DNA from: Bacillota bacterium
Lineage (GTDB): Bacteria; Bacillota; Clostridia; Peptostreptococcales; Acidaminobacteraceae
Reading direction: 5' to 3'
DNA length: 64,000 nucleotides
Assembly (NCBI GenBank): GCA_030529225.1
Contig: JAUMXH010000008.1
Coordinates: forward strand, 17,381 to 81,380
The notes under the pieces are model-generated. The model worked only from the letters and a program-made list of their open reading frames with translations. It had not been told where the DNA came from and searched no databases. Shown one piece after another: positions 50,840-60,023 of this stretch (within the stretch, counting starts at the first letter, position 1; the number at the start of each line of letters is the position of its first letter). A program made the position numbers and the translations under genes.

Positions 50840-52636
50840 ATGGTCGATCAAAGGATCAAACAACTGAGGGAACTGATGGAGGCGAACGAAGTCGACGCCT
50901 ACATCGTTCCGACCGAAGACTTTCACAATTCGGAATACGTGGGAGAATACTTTAAGACGAGAGAATACATTTCAGGCTTCACCGGTTCGGCGGGAACCGT
51001 GCTTGTCACCAAGGACAAGGCGTTTCTCTGGACCGACGGACGCTACTTCCTGCAGGCGGCCAAGCAGCTCGCCGGCTCGGAGGTGATCTTGCAGAAGATG
51101 GGAGAACCGGGCGTGCCGACCCTCGCGAATTACCTGAGGGGCTATTTGGCCGAGGGCGGGACCATCGGATTCGACGGAAGGTGTATCTCGATCAACTCAG
51201 GGGATGCTTATATCGACATCATCGATGAATTAGACGGAAGTATCGCCTATCAGGACGACTTGATCGGCGAGATTTGGACGGACAGACCGAGCCTGTCAAA
51301 GGCGAAGGCCTTCTTCCTGGAAGAAAAATACAGCGGGGAATCGCAGGTTTCCAAGCTTGCGAGACTCCGAGAGGCAATGAAGGAGCAGGGCGCGGACGTT
51401 CACATCCTGAACACCCTGGATGACATTTGCTGGCTCTTTAACATTCGGGGCGGCGACGTGGAATCTTCTCCGCTGGTCCTCTCTTACGCAGTCATCACCT
51501 TGGACGAGGTGCACCTGTTTGTGGACCAAAGCAAGTTTGACGATCAAATCCTCGACGAGCTCGCGAAAGTGGAAGCGGAGCTCCACGATTACAACGATAT
51601 CTATGAATTTGTAACAAGCTTGGAATCAGAGACCGGCGTATTGATAGACGCGGAGAAAATCAACTTCACGATCTATCAAAACCTGCCGGAAGATTGCAAC
51701 TTTATTTTCAAGATCAACCCGACCACGGTGTTCAAGGCCGCCAAAAATGAGGTGGAGCTGGCCAATACAAGGATTGCCCAGACCTACGACGGGGTCGCTT
51801 GGGTCAAATTCATGAAGTGGCTCAAAGAGAACGTAGGAAATACGGAAATCACAGAAATTCAGGCCTCGGACAAACTGGAATCCTTCCGCAAGGAGTGGGA
51901 TTCCTACATTGAGCCGTCGTTCAGCCCGATTTCAGGCTACGGACCGAACGGGGCGATCGTCCACTACAAGGCCGAAGCGGAAACCCAGGCGAAGCTCGAA
52001 GCGAAGGGCCTCTACCTCTCGGACACCGGCTCTCATTACTACGAGGGAACCACCGACATCACCAGAACCGTGGCGCTCGGCGAGCTGACGGACGAGATGA
52101 AGACCCACTACACCATCGTCTTGAAGAGCCACATAGCGCTCGCACGGGCCGTCTTTTTGAAGGGGACGGTCGGCTCGTCCATCGACATCCTGGCCAGAAA
52201 GCCGTTCTGGGACAACGGGCTGGACTTTAAACACGGAACCGGCCACGGCGTGGGTTACCTGATGAATGTGCACGAGGGCCCTGCCAGAATTCACTACTCG
52301 CCGAACAAGAATCCGGACCTGAACTACCCGCTGATCCTCGGCTTGATCATCACCGACGAGCCGGGCATCTACATTGAGGGATCGCACGGCATCCGCACCG
52401 AGAACGAGCTGGTCGTCAGGGAACACATGAAGACCGAACACGGCGAATTTTACAAGTTTGAGGTCTGCACCTACGTACCGATCGACATGGAGCCGATTAA
52501 GGTGGAATTGCTCGATGACGGAGAACTTGCCTTCCTGAACGAGTATCACAAAACGGTCTACGACAGATTGTCGCCATATATGCAGGGAGAGGACTTGGAG
52601 GCGCTCAAGGCCTATACTAAGGAACTCACTCGCTAG
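50840..52636 (+). CDS. Xaa-Pro aminopeptidase, large M24B form
   Basis: A 598-residue metallopeptidase removing an N-terminal residue next to proline. Two creatinase-like N-terminal domains (about 1-300) precede the pita-bread catalytic domain. Metal-site segments are YLSDTGSHYYEGTTDITRT (two Asp), KHGTGHGVG (His) and ITDEPGIYIEGSHGIRTENE (two Glu). The length matches the eukaryote-like three-domain class rather than the 350-450 residue PepQ/PepP. Directly after opp genes it would finish breakdown of imported proline-containing peptides. GGAGG precedes the ATG. Confidence 0.93.
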   Translation: MVDQRIKQLRELMEANEVDAYIVPTEDFHNSEYVGEYFKTREYISGFTGSAGTVLVTKDKAFLWTDGRYFLQAAKQLAGSEVILQKMGEPGVPTLANYLRGYLAEGGTIGFDGRCISINSGDAYIDIIDELDGSIAYQDDLIGEIWTDRPSLSKAKAFFLEEKYSGESQVSKLARLREAMKEQGADVHILNTLDDICWLFNIRGGDVESSPLVLSYAVITLDEVHLFVDQSKFDDQILDELAKVEAELHDYNDIYEFVTSLESETGVLIDAEKINFTIYQNLPEDCNFIFKINPTTVFKAAKNEVELANTRIAQTYDGVAWVKFMKWLKENVGNTEITEIQASDKLESFRKEWDSYIEPSFSPISGYGPNGAIVHYKAEAETQAKLEAKGLYLSDTGSHYYEGTTDITRTVALGELTDEMKTHYTIVLKSHIALARAVFLKGTVGSSIDILARKPFWDNGLDFKHGTGHGVGYLMNVHEGPARIHYSPNKNPDLNYPLILGLIITDEPGIYIEGSHGIRTENELVVREHMKTEHGEFYKFEVCTYVPIDMEPIKVELLDDGELAFLNEYHKTVYDRLSPYMQGEDLEALKAYTKELTR

Positions 52637-52661
52637 GGGCCGAACCGGACTGTCACATGGC

Positions 52662-52700
52662 AAAGAGCTGAATGCAATAAAATGCGTTCGGCTCTTTTTT
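52662..52700 (+). terminator. terminator after the Xaa-Pro aminopeptidase
   Basis: AAAGAGCTGAATGCA pairs with TGCGTTCGGCTCTTT (with G-U pairs), followed by TTT. Confidence 0.85.
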
Positions 52701-52772
52701 ATGCAGGGCGAGAGCGAGGGCGATCTCCTTAAAAACCTCTAAAATACGATGTTTATGTTTTCACAAAAGCAG

Positions 52773-52801
52773 TTGATAAATCCGCAAAAATCGTATATAC
52801 T
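52773..52801 (+). promoter_or_regulatory. promoter of the hybrid kinase operon
   Basis: TTGATA (52773-52778), a 17-bp spacer and TATACT (52796-52801), leaving a leader of about 145 bases. Confidence 0.65.
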
Positions 52802-52952
52802 AAGGCAAATTACCGAGTATAAATGATGAAAACGTCATGCGCATTTTTTGCAGGTATGACCCGGTCTCGTATGAATTGAAACACTTTATAAACCCCGGCT
52901 CCAGGCAGTAAATTCAGCGGCCTTTTACTTGTTTCTTTTCGGAGGCTAGTCA

Positions 52953-55331
52953 ATGAGAAAACGCTTTTTTTCCAACGAGCTCGATTTCAGGGCAAAGATA
53001 TTCTATCTGTTCGGGTTTACCGGCATCTTGGTCTGTGTGGTCATCAGCCTGTTCTCGCCGGTGATCGGCCTGAGCACGGTCGGGACCGCCATCAATATAC
53101 TCGCCATCCTCTTCAGCATCTCCATCATGGCCTACACCCAAAAAAGCAAGAATTACGAGAGGGCCTATGTGGTCGTCATCGTGGTCCTCTTCCTCGTCTT
53201 CTACCCGGTCAGCTACTTCTTTAGCGGGGCGTATAAAAGCGGTATGCCGGTCTTTTTCCTCTTTGGAATCCTCTTCACCGTCTATATGTTGAACGGCGAA
53301 AAAATGCTGATGTTGACCTTCCTGCAGTTCTTCTGCTTCATCTGCGTCAACTTCATCGCTTACCGATACCCGAATCTCATCATCATGCTCGAATCCGAAA
53401 GGAGCATCGTCCTGGACGTCAGCCTGAGCTCGATCACCGTGGCCGCCTCTTTGGCCGTTACCATGAACTCGCTGATTTCCTTTTATGAAGAGCAACAGCG
53501 CCTGCTGGAACATTCCAAGCGGGAGGCGGAGAGCGCGAACAAGGCAAAGAGTACCTTTTTGGCGAATATGAGCCACGAGATCAGAACCCCGCTCAACATC
53601 ATCATGGGAGCCAACGAATTGATTCAGCGAGACGCAAGTAACGAACACATTCAGTCCCTCTCCCGCCACATCCGGGACTCGGGCGAAAATCTGCAGGAAA
53701 TCATCACCAATATTCTGGATGTCAGTAAGATAGAATCGGGTAAAATAGAAGTAGTAAGGGAAGTCTATTCCATCAGCGAATTCGCCGAAACCATGGTGTC
53801 AATCGGCACCAATTTCAGAAAAAAGGCGAACGTCAGGTACAATGTCAAACTGGCGGAGCAGTTTCCGCCCTATCTGATCGGGGACCTCGTAGCCCTCAAA
53901 AAAATTGCCGGCAACTTTCTCAGCAACGCCTTCAAATATACGGCGAAGGGCTCGGTCACGCTCAGGATTTTCTTCCGGCGCCGGGAGCAAGCCGAGGAGC
54001 TCGTCCTGGTACTGGAAGTTTCCGACACCGGAATCGGCATCCCCAAGGAGGAGCTGAAAAATATTTTCGATGCCTTTAACAGGGCGGATCTCAAGGCGCA
54101 CCGCCACATAGAGGGAACGGGGCTCGGCCTCGCAATCGTCAGGGAGCTGACCGAGAGCATGGGCGGCAGCGTCAATGTGGAGAGCGAGTATGGCAAGGGG
54201 AGCCGCTTTTGGGTGGAAATCCCGCAGGAGATCGCCAAGGTACTTCCCAATCGGAGTGAAGTCAGACAGGATTATCTGTTCTATGCCCCGAATTGCAGGA
54301 TTCTGGCGGTGGATGACAACCGCGACAACCTCGCGATTATGCAGGAGATGTTAAGGCCCGCCGGCGTTCAGTTCGACGCGGTCATTTCGGGCATCGAGTG
54401 TCTGGAAATCACCAAAAAACAAAGCTACGACATCATTTTGCTGGACTATATGATGCCGGAGATGGATGGGCTCGAGATTATGAAGCAACTCTCGGCAAGA
54501 GAGGGGTTCCGGACCCCGGTCATTGCGGTGACGGCAAACGCGATCGCGGGGACCGAAGAGCTCCTGATGAAAAACGGATTCTCGGCCTTTCTCAGTAAGC
54601 CCTACACCCTGGCGGACCTCTACCGCATGATCCTGGGCCAAATCGACCCGAATCTCATAGAAGGCGGCCGAAACGGGCCGGAGGGCAGACGGGAGCCCGG
54701 AGTGAAGAACAAGGCGTTGGAAGAGGACCTGGCGGGTTATGGAATCCGGCTCGACAAGGCCCTGGAATACTTTGACGGCAACCCGGACCAGTATTACAAC
54801 GTCGCGGAGCTCCTCGTGATGAACTACGAGAGGGAGCGCCGGGAAACCGAGGAGATGGTGCAGAGCGATTCGGAGAAGCTGAAGTACAAGGTTCACTCGA
54901 TCAAGAGTCGATCGGCCAACGTGGGAATGTTAAAACTTTCGGCGATTGCTTCGAGTATAGAAAAGCTCCTTCTGACCGATAAAAAAGAGGAGGCGATGAG
55001 CCTGATGCCGTACTTCCTGTATCTCTGGAAGCAGGGGTATCAGGGACTTCTGCACTTCATCGATGCCCATGTGCTGGAAAAGACGAGTCGGGGAATCGAG
55101 CCCGGCAAAGAGGCGAACAAGGATATCGGGCAGGTCTACGAGTCCCTGCTGCTCTCGCTCAAAAACCTGAACCGCAAGCCCGCTCTCGACCGCTTGGAGG
55201 ACTTGATGAAGGCGGAGGACTCGGAAGAAGTGATCGCCCTACTAAAAGAGGCGAGTGCCGCGGTATCGGCCTTTGCATTTAAACAAGCCACGGAACTCAT
55301 CGAGAAAATCAAAAAGGAGAGAGGTAAATAG
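52953..55331 (+). CDS. hybrid sensor histidine kinase with receiver and HPt domains
   Basis: A 792-residue membrane kinase. About six N-terminal helices (residues 15-180) form the sensor. A coiled linker leads to the HisKA motif NMSHEIRTPLN (His208), an HATPase domain (about 310-425; DTGIGIP, GTGLGLAI), a receiver with Asp498 (ILLDYMMPEMDG) and an HPt domain with His648 (KVHSIKSRS). This is a full phosphorelay in one chain, suited to passing phosphate to the regulator encoded next. The ligand is unknown. It ends directly before the regulator gene. Confidence 0.93.
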   Translation: MRKRFFSNELDFRAKIFYLFGFTGILVCVVISLFSPVIGLSTVGTAINILAILFSISIMAYTQKSKNYERAYVVVIVVLFLVFYPVSYFFSGAYKSGMPVFFLFGILFTVYMLNGEKMLMLTFLQFFCFICVNFIAYRYPNLIIMLESERSIVLDVSLSSITVAASLAVTMNSLISFYEEQQRLLEHSKREAESANKAKSTFLANMSHEIRTPLNIIMGANELIQRDASNEHIQSLSRHIRDSGENLQEIITNILDVSKIESGKIEVVREVYSISEFAETMVSIGTNFRKKANVRYNVKLAEQFPPYLIGDLVALKKIAGNFLSNAFKYTAKGSVTLRIFFRRREQAEELVLVLEVSDTGIGIPKEELKNIFDAFNRADLKAHRHIEGTGLGLAIVRELTESMGGSVNVESEYGKGSRFWVEIPQEIAKVLPNRSEVRQDYLFYAPNCRILAVDDNRDNLAIMQEMLRPAGVQFDAVISGIECLEITKKQSYDIILLDYMMPEMDGLEIMKQLSAREGFRTPVIAVTANAIAGTEELLMKNGFSAFLSKPYTLADLYRMILGQIDPNLIEGGRNGPEGRREPGVKNKALEEDLAGYGIRLDKALEYFDGNPDQYYNVAELLVMNYERERRETEEMVQSDSEKLKYKVHSIKSRSANVGMLKLSAIASSIEKLLLTDKKEEAMSLMPYFLYLWKQGYQGLLHFIDAHVLEKTSRGIEPGKEANKDIGQVYESLLLSLKNLNRKPALDRLEDLMKAEDSEEVIALLKEASAAVSAFAFKQATELIEKIKKERGK

Positions 55332-55946
55332 ATGGATGACAGCAAAATTAAGCTCTTGGTCATAGACGACGATCTGGTTCTGCTCGAGCAGGTCGAGGGC
55401 ATACTCCGCCCGACTTACGAGGTCAGTTTGGCAGCCTCGGGAGAACAGGCCGTCGCCTTCCTGAAAGAGGGAGAGGCGCCGCACCTGATTCTTCTGGATC
55501 TTTTGATGCCGCACATGGACGGCTGTCAAACCCTGAGCGAGATCCGCAAAATCGAAGCCTGTGCCGAAGTACCGGTCATCTTCCTGACCGGCATCATCTC
55601 TCCGGACATGGAGGTTCGCTGCCTGGAGAAGGGGGCGGTCGATTACATCACCAAGCCGTTCTCCTCTCAAGTGCTCCTGGCGCGGGTTTCGCTTGCGCTC
55701 CGCAATGTGAACCGCTTTCTGTCCGCCGATGAGATTGACGGGGCGTTTTTGGCGTCGGTCGGCGACAAATTGAATCGTTCCGAAATCAAAGTATTAAAAC
55801 TCATGGTCAAGGCTTACAGCAACAAAGAGATTGCCGCGGAGCTGAACTACAGCTACGACTATGTAAAAAAGCTGGCTTCCCAGGTTCTGAACAAGCTGCA
55901 GGTGGAGAGTCGCAACGACTTGAAAAAGTTCAGAAAGGGCAGATAG
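55332..55946 (+). CDS. response regulator with LuxR-type DNA-binding domain
   Basis: 204 residues: a receiver domain (IDDD near the N-terminus, Asp56 in ILLDLLMPHMDG, KPF lysine) and a C-terminal helix-turn-helix of LuxR/NarL type (SEIKVLKLMVKAYSNKEIAAELNYSYDYVKKLASQVLNKL). It follows the hybrid kinase gene with AGAGAGGTAAATAG as its ribosome site and is its likely partner. A strong terminator follows. Confidence 0.92.
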   Translation: MDDSKIKLLVIDDDLVLLEQVEGILRPTYEVSLAASGEQAVAFLKEGEAPHLILLDLLMPHMDGCQTLSEIRKIEACAEVPVIFLTGIISPDMEVRCLEKGAVDYITKPFSSQVLLARVSLALRNVNRFLSADEIDGAFLASVGDKLNRSEIKVLKLMVKAYSNKEIAAELNYSYDYVKKLASQVLNKLQVESRNDLKKFRKGR

Positions 55947-56027
55947 TTCCAAATATAAAAGTATAAACATACAAATACATTACAACTTTGCAATAATTAA
56001 AGAAATCGAAACATATTAACTATACTT

Positions 56028-56073
56028 AACGAACTTACGCAAGCAAGTAAATTAGCGAGGTTCGTTTTTTTTT
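56028..56073 (+). terminator. terminator of the hybrid kinase operon
   Basis: AACGAAC (56028-56034) pairs with GTTCGTT (56060-56066), followed by nine T; the large loop may fold further. Confidence 0.75.
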
Positions 56074-56080
56074 ATATAAA

Positions 56081-56445
56081 AAAGTCACTTTTGGTGACTT
56101 TACACATTATACATTCGTTGATAGAATATATTCAAATAATATCTTTTTGTAACATTTAGAAACGCTTTTCAAATATTGCGGGATATTCGAAAAGCGAGCG
56201 AAAAGATTTTATTCAAATGACGCTGTCATTGTTCTTCTTTGTAGGTCATATTGCTTAACAGGCTTATGGCGGGAAACGCGAGTGACGTTTCCAAGTTGTT
56301 TTGCTTTTTGCATTTTCACATTTCAATCGCGAGAGAGAAATGTATCTTTAGGGGTGAACTCCAATTTTGTGGCTAGATCATGCACCCCAAAACTTTTTGC
56401 TTAAGGAATTTACGGATTAAAATAAACAAGGGGAGCTTGCATTGC
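56081..56445 (+). promoter_or_regulatory. structured region before the second two-component system
   Basis: No gene. It has an AAGTCAC/GTGACTT hairpin (56082-56100) with T-rich flank on the minus strand. A long hairpin follows, CGCTTTTC (56163-56170) with GAAAAGCG (56189-56196) plus inner AATAT/ATATT pairs, with no T tail. The rest is AT-rich and could hold the promoter and a long leader. Confidence 0.5.
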
Positions 56446-58053
56446 ATGGGAGAGAAACATTGGCCTGAATACATCGACTGGTGTATCGGGTACAGAATCT
56501 TGACCTTGATCCTCTCGAGCATATTGTATATCGCAATGTCCTTGTATTACAAAAGCACCACACTTTCTTGGACTATTTTGCTGGGAATGTTGGTTTCGTG
56601 TCTTTTGAGCTCCTGGATTTACAGGCGGATCGGAAATCGGGAGACCCTGCTTCGGGCCATGTTCATGATAGAGCTCTGCGCCTACACGGTGTTTACGATC
56701 TTGAGCGGCGGGCTTTCCAGCCCCTACCTCTGGTATCAGATGAGCTGCGTATTCGTGATGATTGCGCTCGAACGCTACCTGGTCATAACGGCCTTTGCCG
56801 CCCTGTGGTGTCTGGTCGTTGCCTTCTTGGGCAGGATTGAAGAGGGCTTGAGCTATCAGGAAATCAACATCATGCTTGGGATGCTGGTCGTCTTGGGCGC
56901 ATTCTATGTGCTCCGGCTCTACATCGGATATATCGACAGGCAGACAAAACTTTTAATCAGGCTGAACTATAAGTTGCAGGAGGAAAAGAGGCGCAATAAA
57001 TCGGCCTTCCTCCAGCTGGCGAATTTGTATGAAACCTTCAATCTGTTCGCGTTGGCGAACCCTGAAAAGATTGTTCACGAGCTGTCTATCCTTTTAAAAA
57101 ATTCGGTCGCGCCGTCCGGTTGCGTCCTGATTAAGTTCGATAACCGAGGGCTGGTCGAGCGGAGAGAAGCGGTCGGCTTTAGCGCCGAAATCGCGCAGAA
57201 GCTGACGGAAGAGATCGATCGAAGCGTCGGAAGACTGCGGAAGACCTTGCGGCGGGACGAAGAGATCAGTATTAAGATCGACGAGGTGGACTACGATGCC
57301 ATCTTCATCGGCGACATTACGATTTCCAAGGGCGTGTTGGTGCGAAAAAAGTCCGACCGGGCGCAGAAACATGAAAAGTTCTACTTCAATCTGATTGACA
57401 TCATTTTCAGCAACCTGGACACCCACTGTCAGATGGAGCGCTTCATCACCATGGAGGAGCAGAACCGCATCGCGAGCGAGATTCACGATACGGTGATTCA
57501 AAAGCTCTTCGGGGTGGTTTGCAACCTGAAGGTCCTGGAAAACAAGGTGGATTCGATCGAGCAGGAGGAAATGCTTGAGAACATCAACACCCTGAAACGC
57601 TCAGTGGAACTCACGATGGCGGAGCTTAGGGAGAGTATTTACGGCAGAAGTTTTACGAATGCGGTGAATACCTTTCTGGGGACCATCCAACTGTATATGG
57701 ATGAGGTCGAAATCCTGAGCGGCTCGAAGATCAACCTGAACATCCACGAGGACTGTAATTACCTGACTCCGGCCCAAAAGATAGCGATATACAGGATTTC
57801 CTGTGAGGCCGTCAACAATGCCATCAGGCATGGGATGGCAAAGAACATCGACGTGAACGTGGAGCTGGACGCAGACAGGGTAACGCTGAGTATTCAGGAT
57901 GACGGTCAAGGATTTGTAGAGAGCGAAAGCGATTTCTACGAGGGCAACGGATTAAAAAATATGCGAAATATAGCGCTTTTATTAAAAGGCAATTTATTGA
58001 TGAACTCTAATACAGGTAAAGGAATGAGTATACGGTTTAGTTTTCCTAGGTAG
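56446..58053 (+). CDS. sensor histidine kinase, NarX/DegS-like (HisKA_3)
   Basis: 535 residues. About five to six N-terminal helices (residues 12-165), a coiled region, a GAF-like central part (about 190-320), then the HisKA_3 box NRIASEIHDTVIQKLFG with His347 and an HATPase domain (NNAIRHGMA, DDGQGF, GNGLKNM). ATG 56446 is preferred (GGGGAG ten bases before it, MGEKHWPEY); an upstream ATG at 56380 lacks a ribosome site. It is transcribed with the next regulator. Confidence 0.9.
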   Translation: MGEKHWPEYIDWCIGYRILTLILSSILYIAMSLYYKSTTLSWTILLGMLVSCLLSSWIYRRIGNRETLLRAMFMIELCAYTVFTILSGGLSSPYLWYQMSCVFVMIALERYLVITAFAALWCLVVAFLGRIEEGLSYQEINIMLGMLVVLGAFYVLRLYIGYIDRQTKLLIRLNYKLQEEKRRNKSAFLQLANLYETFNLFALANPEKIVHELSILLKNSVAPSGCVLIKFDNRGLVERREAVGFSAEIAQKLTEEIDRSVGRLRKTLRRDEEISIKIDEVDYDAIFIGDITISKGVLVRKKSDRAQKHEKFYFNLIDIIFSNLDTHCQMERFITMEEQNRIASEIHDTVIQKLFGVVCNLKVLENKVDSIEQEEMLENINTLKRSVELTMAELRESIYGRSFTNAVNTFLGTIQLYMDEVEILSGSKINLNIHEDCNYLTPAQKIAIYRISCEAVNNAIRHGMAKNIDVNVELDADRVTLSIQDDGQGFVESESDFYEGNGLKNMRNIALLLKGNLLMNSNTGKGMSIRFSFPR

Positions 58054-58069
58054 AAACGGGAGGTGGAGC

Positions 58070-58726
58070 ATGATTCTGGTTTTAGATGATCACCCTGTTG
58101 CAAGACAAGGACTGGAATCGATCATAAAGATGTATAAGCCGGAAGAGCAAATTCTGCAGGCGGGAACTGTCAGGGAGGCGCTCAAATTGGCGGAGACCGA
58201 GGAACTCGACATGGCCTTTGTGGACATCAACCTCGGCAAGGAGAGCGGCTTCGATTTCTTGAAATGGATGAGAGAAAAAGGGCTGCCGACCAAGATTTTT
58301 ATGATTACCTCTTCTTCGGACGAAAAGGACTTTATGTATGCAAAAGAATTCGGAGTGGACGCCTATCTGCTCAAGGATGCCTTCATCGATGACATTATGT
58401 ACAGTTTGAAGGTCGTGGAGCGCGGCGGAAAATTCTACTCGGCGGATTTGATTGACTGCATAGGGAGCGTGTCGGAGGAGGAGCGTTTGCTCGGCAGACT
58501 GACCAAGCGGGAAAAAGAAGTCCTGTTACTACTCACGCAAGGTTGTTCCAATGCGAAGATCGGGCATCTGCTCTTCGTGTCGGAAGGGACCGTGAAAAAA
58601 CACATTTCCAACATTTTAAGCAAGCTCGGGCTCCAGAACAGAGTCGAGGCGGTCTTGCTGGCGGAGAGAAATCATCACTTGTTGGAGATGGAAATCAAGT
58701 TAAGCAAGTGTGCGATTGTGGGCTAA
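58070..58726 (+). CDS. NarL-family response regulator
   Basis: 218 residues: a receiver with LDDH near the start and Asp52 (MAFVDINLG), then a LuxR-type HTH (LTKREKEVLLLLTQGCSNAKIGHLLFVSEGTVKKHISNI). GGGAGG precedes the ATG. It lies 45 bp before the SipW/TasA-like cluster with no terminator between, so it may be cotranscribed with or control that cluster. Confidence 0.93.
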   Translation: MILVLDDHPVARQGLESIIKMYKPEEQILQAGTVREALKLAETEELDMAFVDINLGKESGFDFLKWMREKGLPTKIFMITSSSDEKDFMYAKEFGVDAYLLKDAFIDDIMYSLKVVERGGKFYSADLIDCIGSVSEEERLLGRLTKREKEVLLLLTQGCSNAKIGHLLFVSEGTVKKHISNILSKLGLQNRVEAVLLAERNHHLLEMEIKLSKCAIVG

Positions 58727-58771
58727 GGGCTGATGCCCCGCCATCGCGATTGCGCACATAAGGAGGAACGG

Positions 58772-59527
58772 ATGAAAAAGATGACCAAGAGGCTGCTCTT
58801 CTTTCTGCTTTTGATATCCGGCTCATTGATTTTGGGAACTTCGTACGCAGCCTGGAATGCGCAACTCAAAGTTTCAGCCAAGCTTTCCACCGGAAGCATG
58901 AACATCCTGTTCGAGGACGACGCTTGTAACAAGCGTTGCAGCGTGGAAGTGGTGAAGGGCGACGAGGTGATCAAGGATTTGGGAGCGGATGTCAATCTGA
59001 AAGAGAAGGAAAAAAAGGCGGAGATCAAGTTTGTCGACGGTTTGCCTATCCACTTGCTCTGCGAGGGTCATCAAATCAGAGTCAAATTTGAGTTGAAGCC
59101 GGACGAGGAATCTTTGGGATTGGTGGAAGAGCAGGAGAAGGACCTCCAAAAAGCCCCTGAAAAACTCATTATAGAGGCAAAAGAGGTCGCTCTCAACGCA
59201 AACGGCGAAAAGATCGGAACCGTTCAATCCGAGGACCTCGAAGCGTTTAAACTCGATTTGGAGTTTCATGTGGAAAGAGAGCTCAAAACCGATGAGCATA
59301 AAATCACCGGAATCATCCTCTTGACGATGACCGATGAAAGCATTGCCAAGGTGAAGGAGCTCCCGAAGAAGATCAGTCTGGATAAAGCCAAGATCCACGG
59401 CTCGCAGGAAGCTGCGGCTTGCGATCAGGTGAAATACGAACTGGCTGTCGAGTATGATTGTGAACTCGATTTCTTGGTGCATCAGAAGGAATTGTCACCT
59501 ACTGTCTATAAGGAGGGGGAGAATTGA
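58772..59527 (+). CDS. secreted SipW-substrate-like protein 1
   Basis: 251 residues. The signal region (residues 1-25, ISGSLILGTSYAAWNAQLKVSAKLSTGSMN) has the pattern of TasA/camelysin-type proteins: a hydrophobic core, then a Tyr/Ala-Trp motif and a threonine/serine-rich strand, cut by SipW-type peptidase. The mature part is rich in charged residues with four cysteines, two close together (CNKRC). AAGGAGG precedes ATG 58772. It ends one base before the next gene. A biofilm-matrix or pilus-like surface role is inferred. Confidence 0.75.
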   Translation: MKKMTKRLLFFLLLISGSLILGTSYAAWNAQLKVSAKLSTGSMNILFEDDACNKRCSVEVVKGDEVIKDLGADVNLKEKEKKAEIKFVDGLPIHLLCEGHQIRVKFELKPDEESLGLVEEQEKDLQKAPEKLIIEAKEVALNANGEKIGTVQSEDLEAFKLDLEFHVERELKTDEHKITGIILLTMTDESIAKVKELPKKISLDKAKIHGSQEAAACDQVKYELAVEYDCELDFLVHQKELSPTVYKEGEN

Positions 59528-59528
59528 T

Positions 59529-60023
59529 ATGAAAAAATATCTGATTATGCTCGCCATCCTCGTCTTGTCGGTTTCCGGCACTACGGTTTACGGATATTGG
59601 AGTGACAAGCTCGCGGTAGAATTCAAGATGTCCTTTGTCTACGATGTCGAGGTCGAACTGACCGGCACGGCCAAGGCGAAGGAAGAAAAGCCGCCGGTTA
59701 AGGAACAGGACGCGAAGCAAAATGCCGCGGAAAATCCGAACGGAGTCCTACAGGAAGCCAAAGAAGGCGCGGCGGAACTGACGGTAATCCCGGAAGCGGC
59801 GGTACCGGAAGCGGCTCCTGAACAAGTGCCGGCAGAAGGTGAGAAAGAGGCGGATCAGGCCGAAGCGCCTGAGGATTCGCAGGATTCGCCAAGTACCGAA
59901 GAGACGACGGTGAACCGAGAGACGGACGCGAACCCGCCTGCACAGGCGGATGAGCAAGGAGACGGGCAAGCTGAAGATTCCGACAAGGGAGGAGACGATG
60001 GCAGCGCAGAAACAGGCAACTAG
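59529..60023 (+). CDS. secreted SipW-substrate-like protein 2 with acidic tail
   Basis: 164 residues. The signal region (MKKYLIMLAILVLSVSGTTVYGYWSDKLAVEF) again has the Tyr-x-Trp motif. Only about 30 residues of ordered-looking sequence follow, then a long Glu/Pro/Ala/Asp-rich tail (about residues 52-164) that looks disordered. AAGGAGGGGG precedes the ATG. Its 3' end overlaps the signal peptidase gene by 26 bases, indicating coupled translation. Confidence 0.65.
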   Translation: MKKYLIMLAILVLSVSGTTVYGYWSDKLAVEFKMSFVYDVEVELTGTAKAKEEKPPVKEQDAKQNAAENPNGVLQEAKEGAAELTVIPEAAVPEAAPEQVPAEGEKEADQAEAPEDSQDSPSTEETTVNRETDANPPAQADEQGDGQAEDSDKGGDDGSAETGN

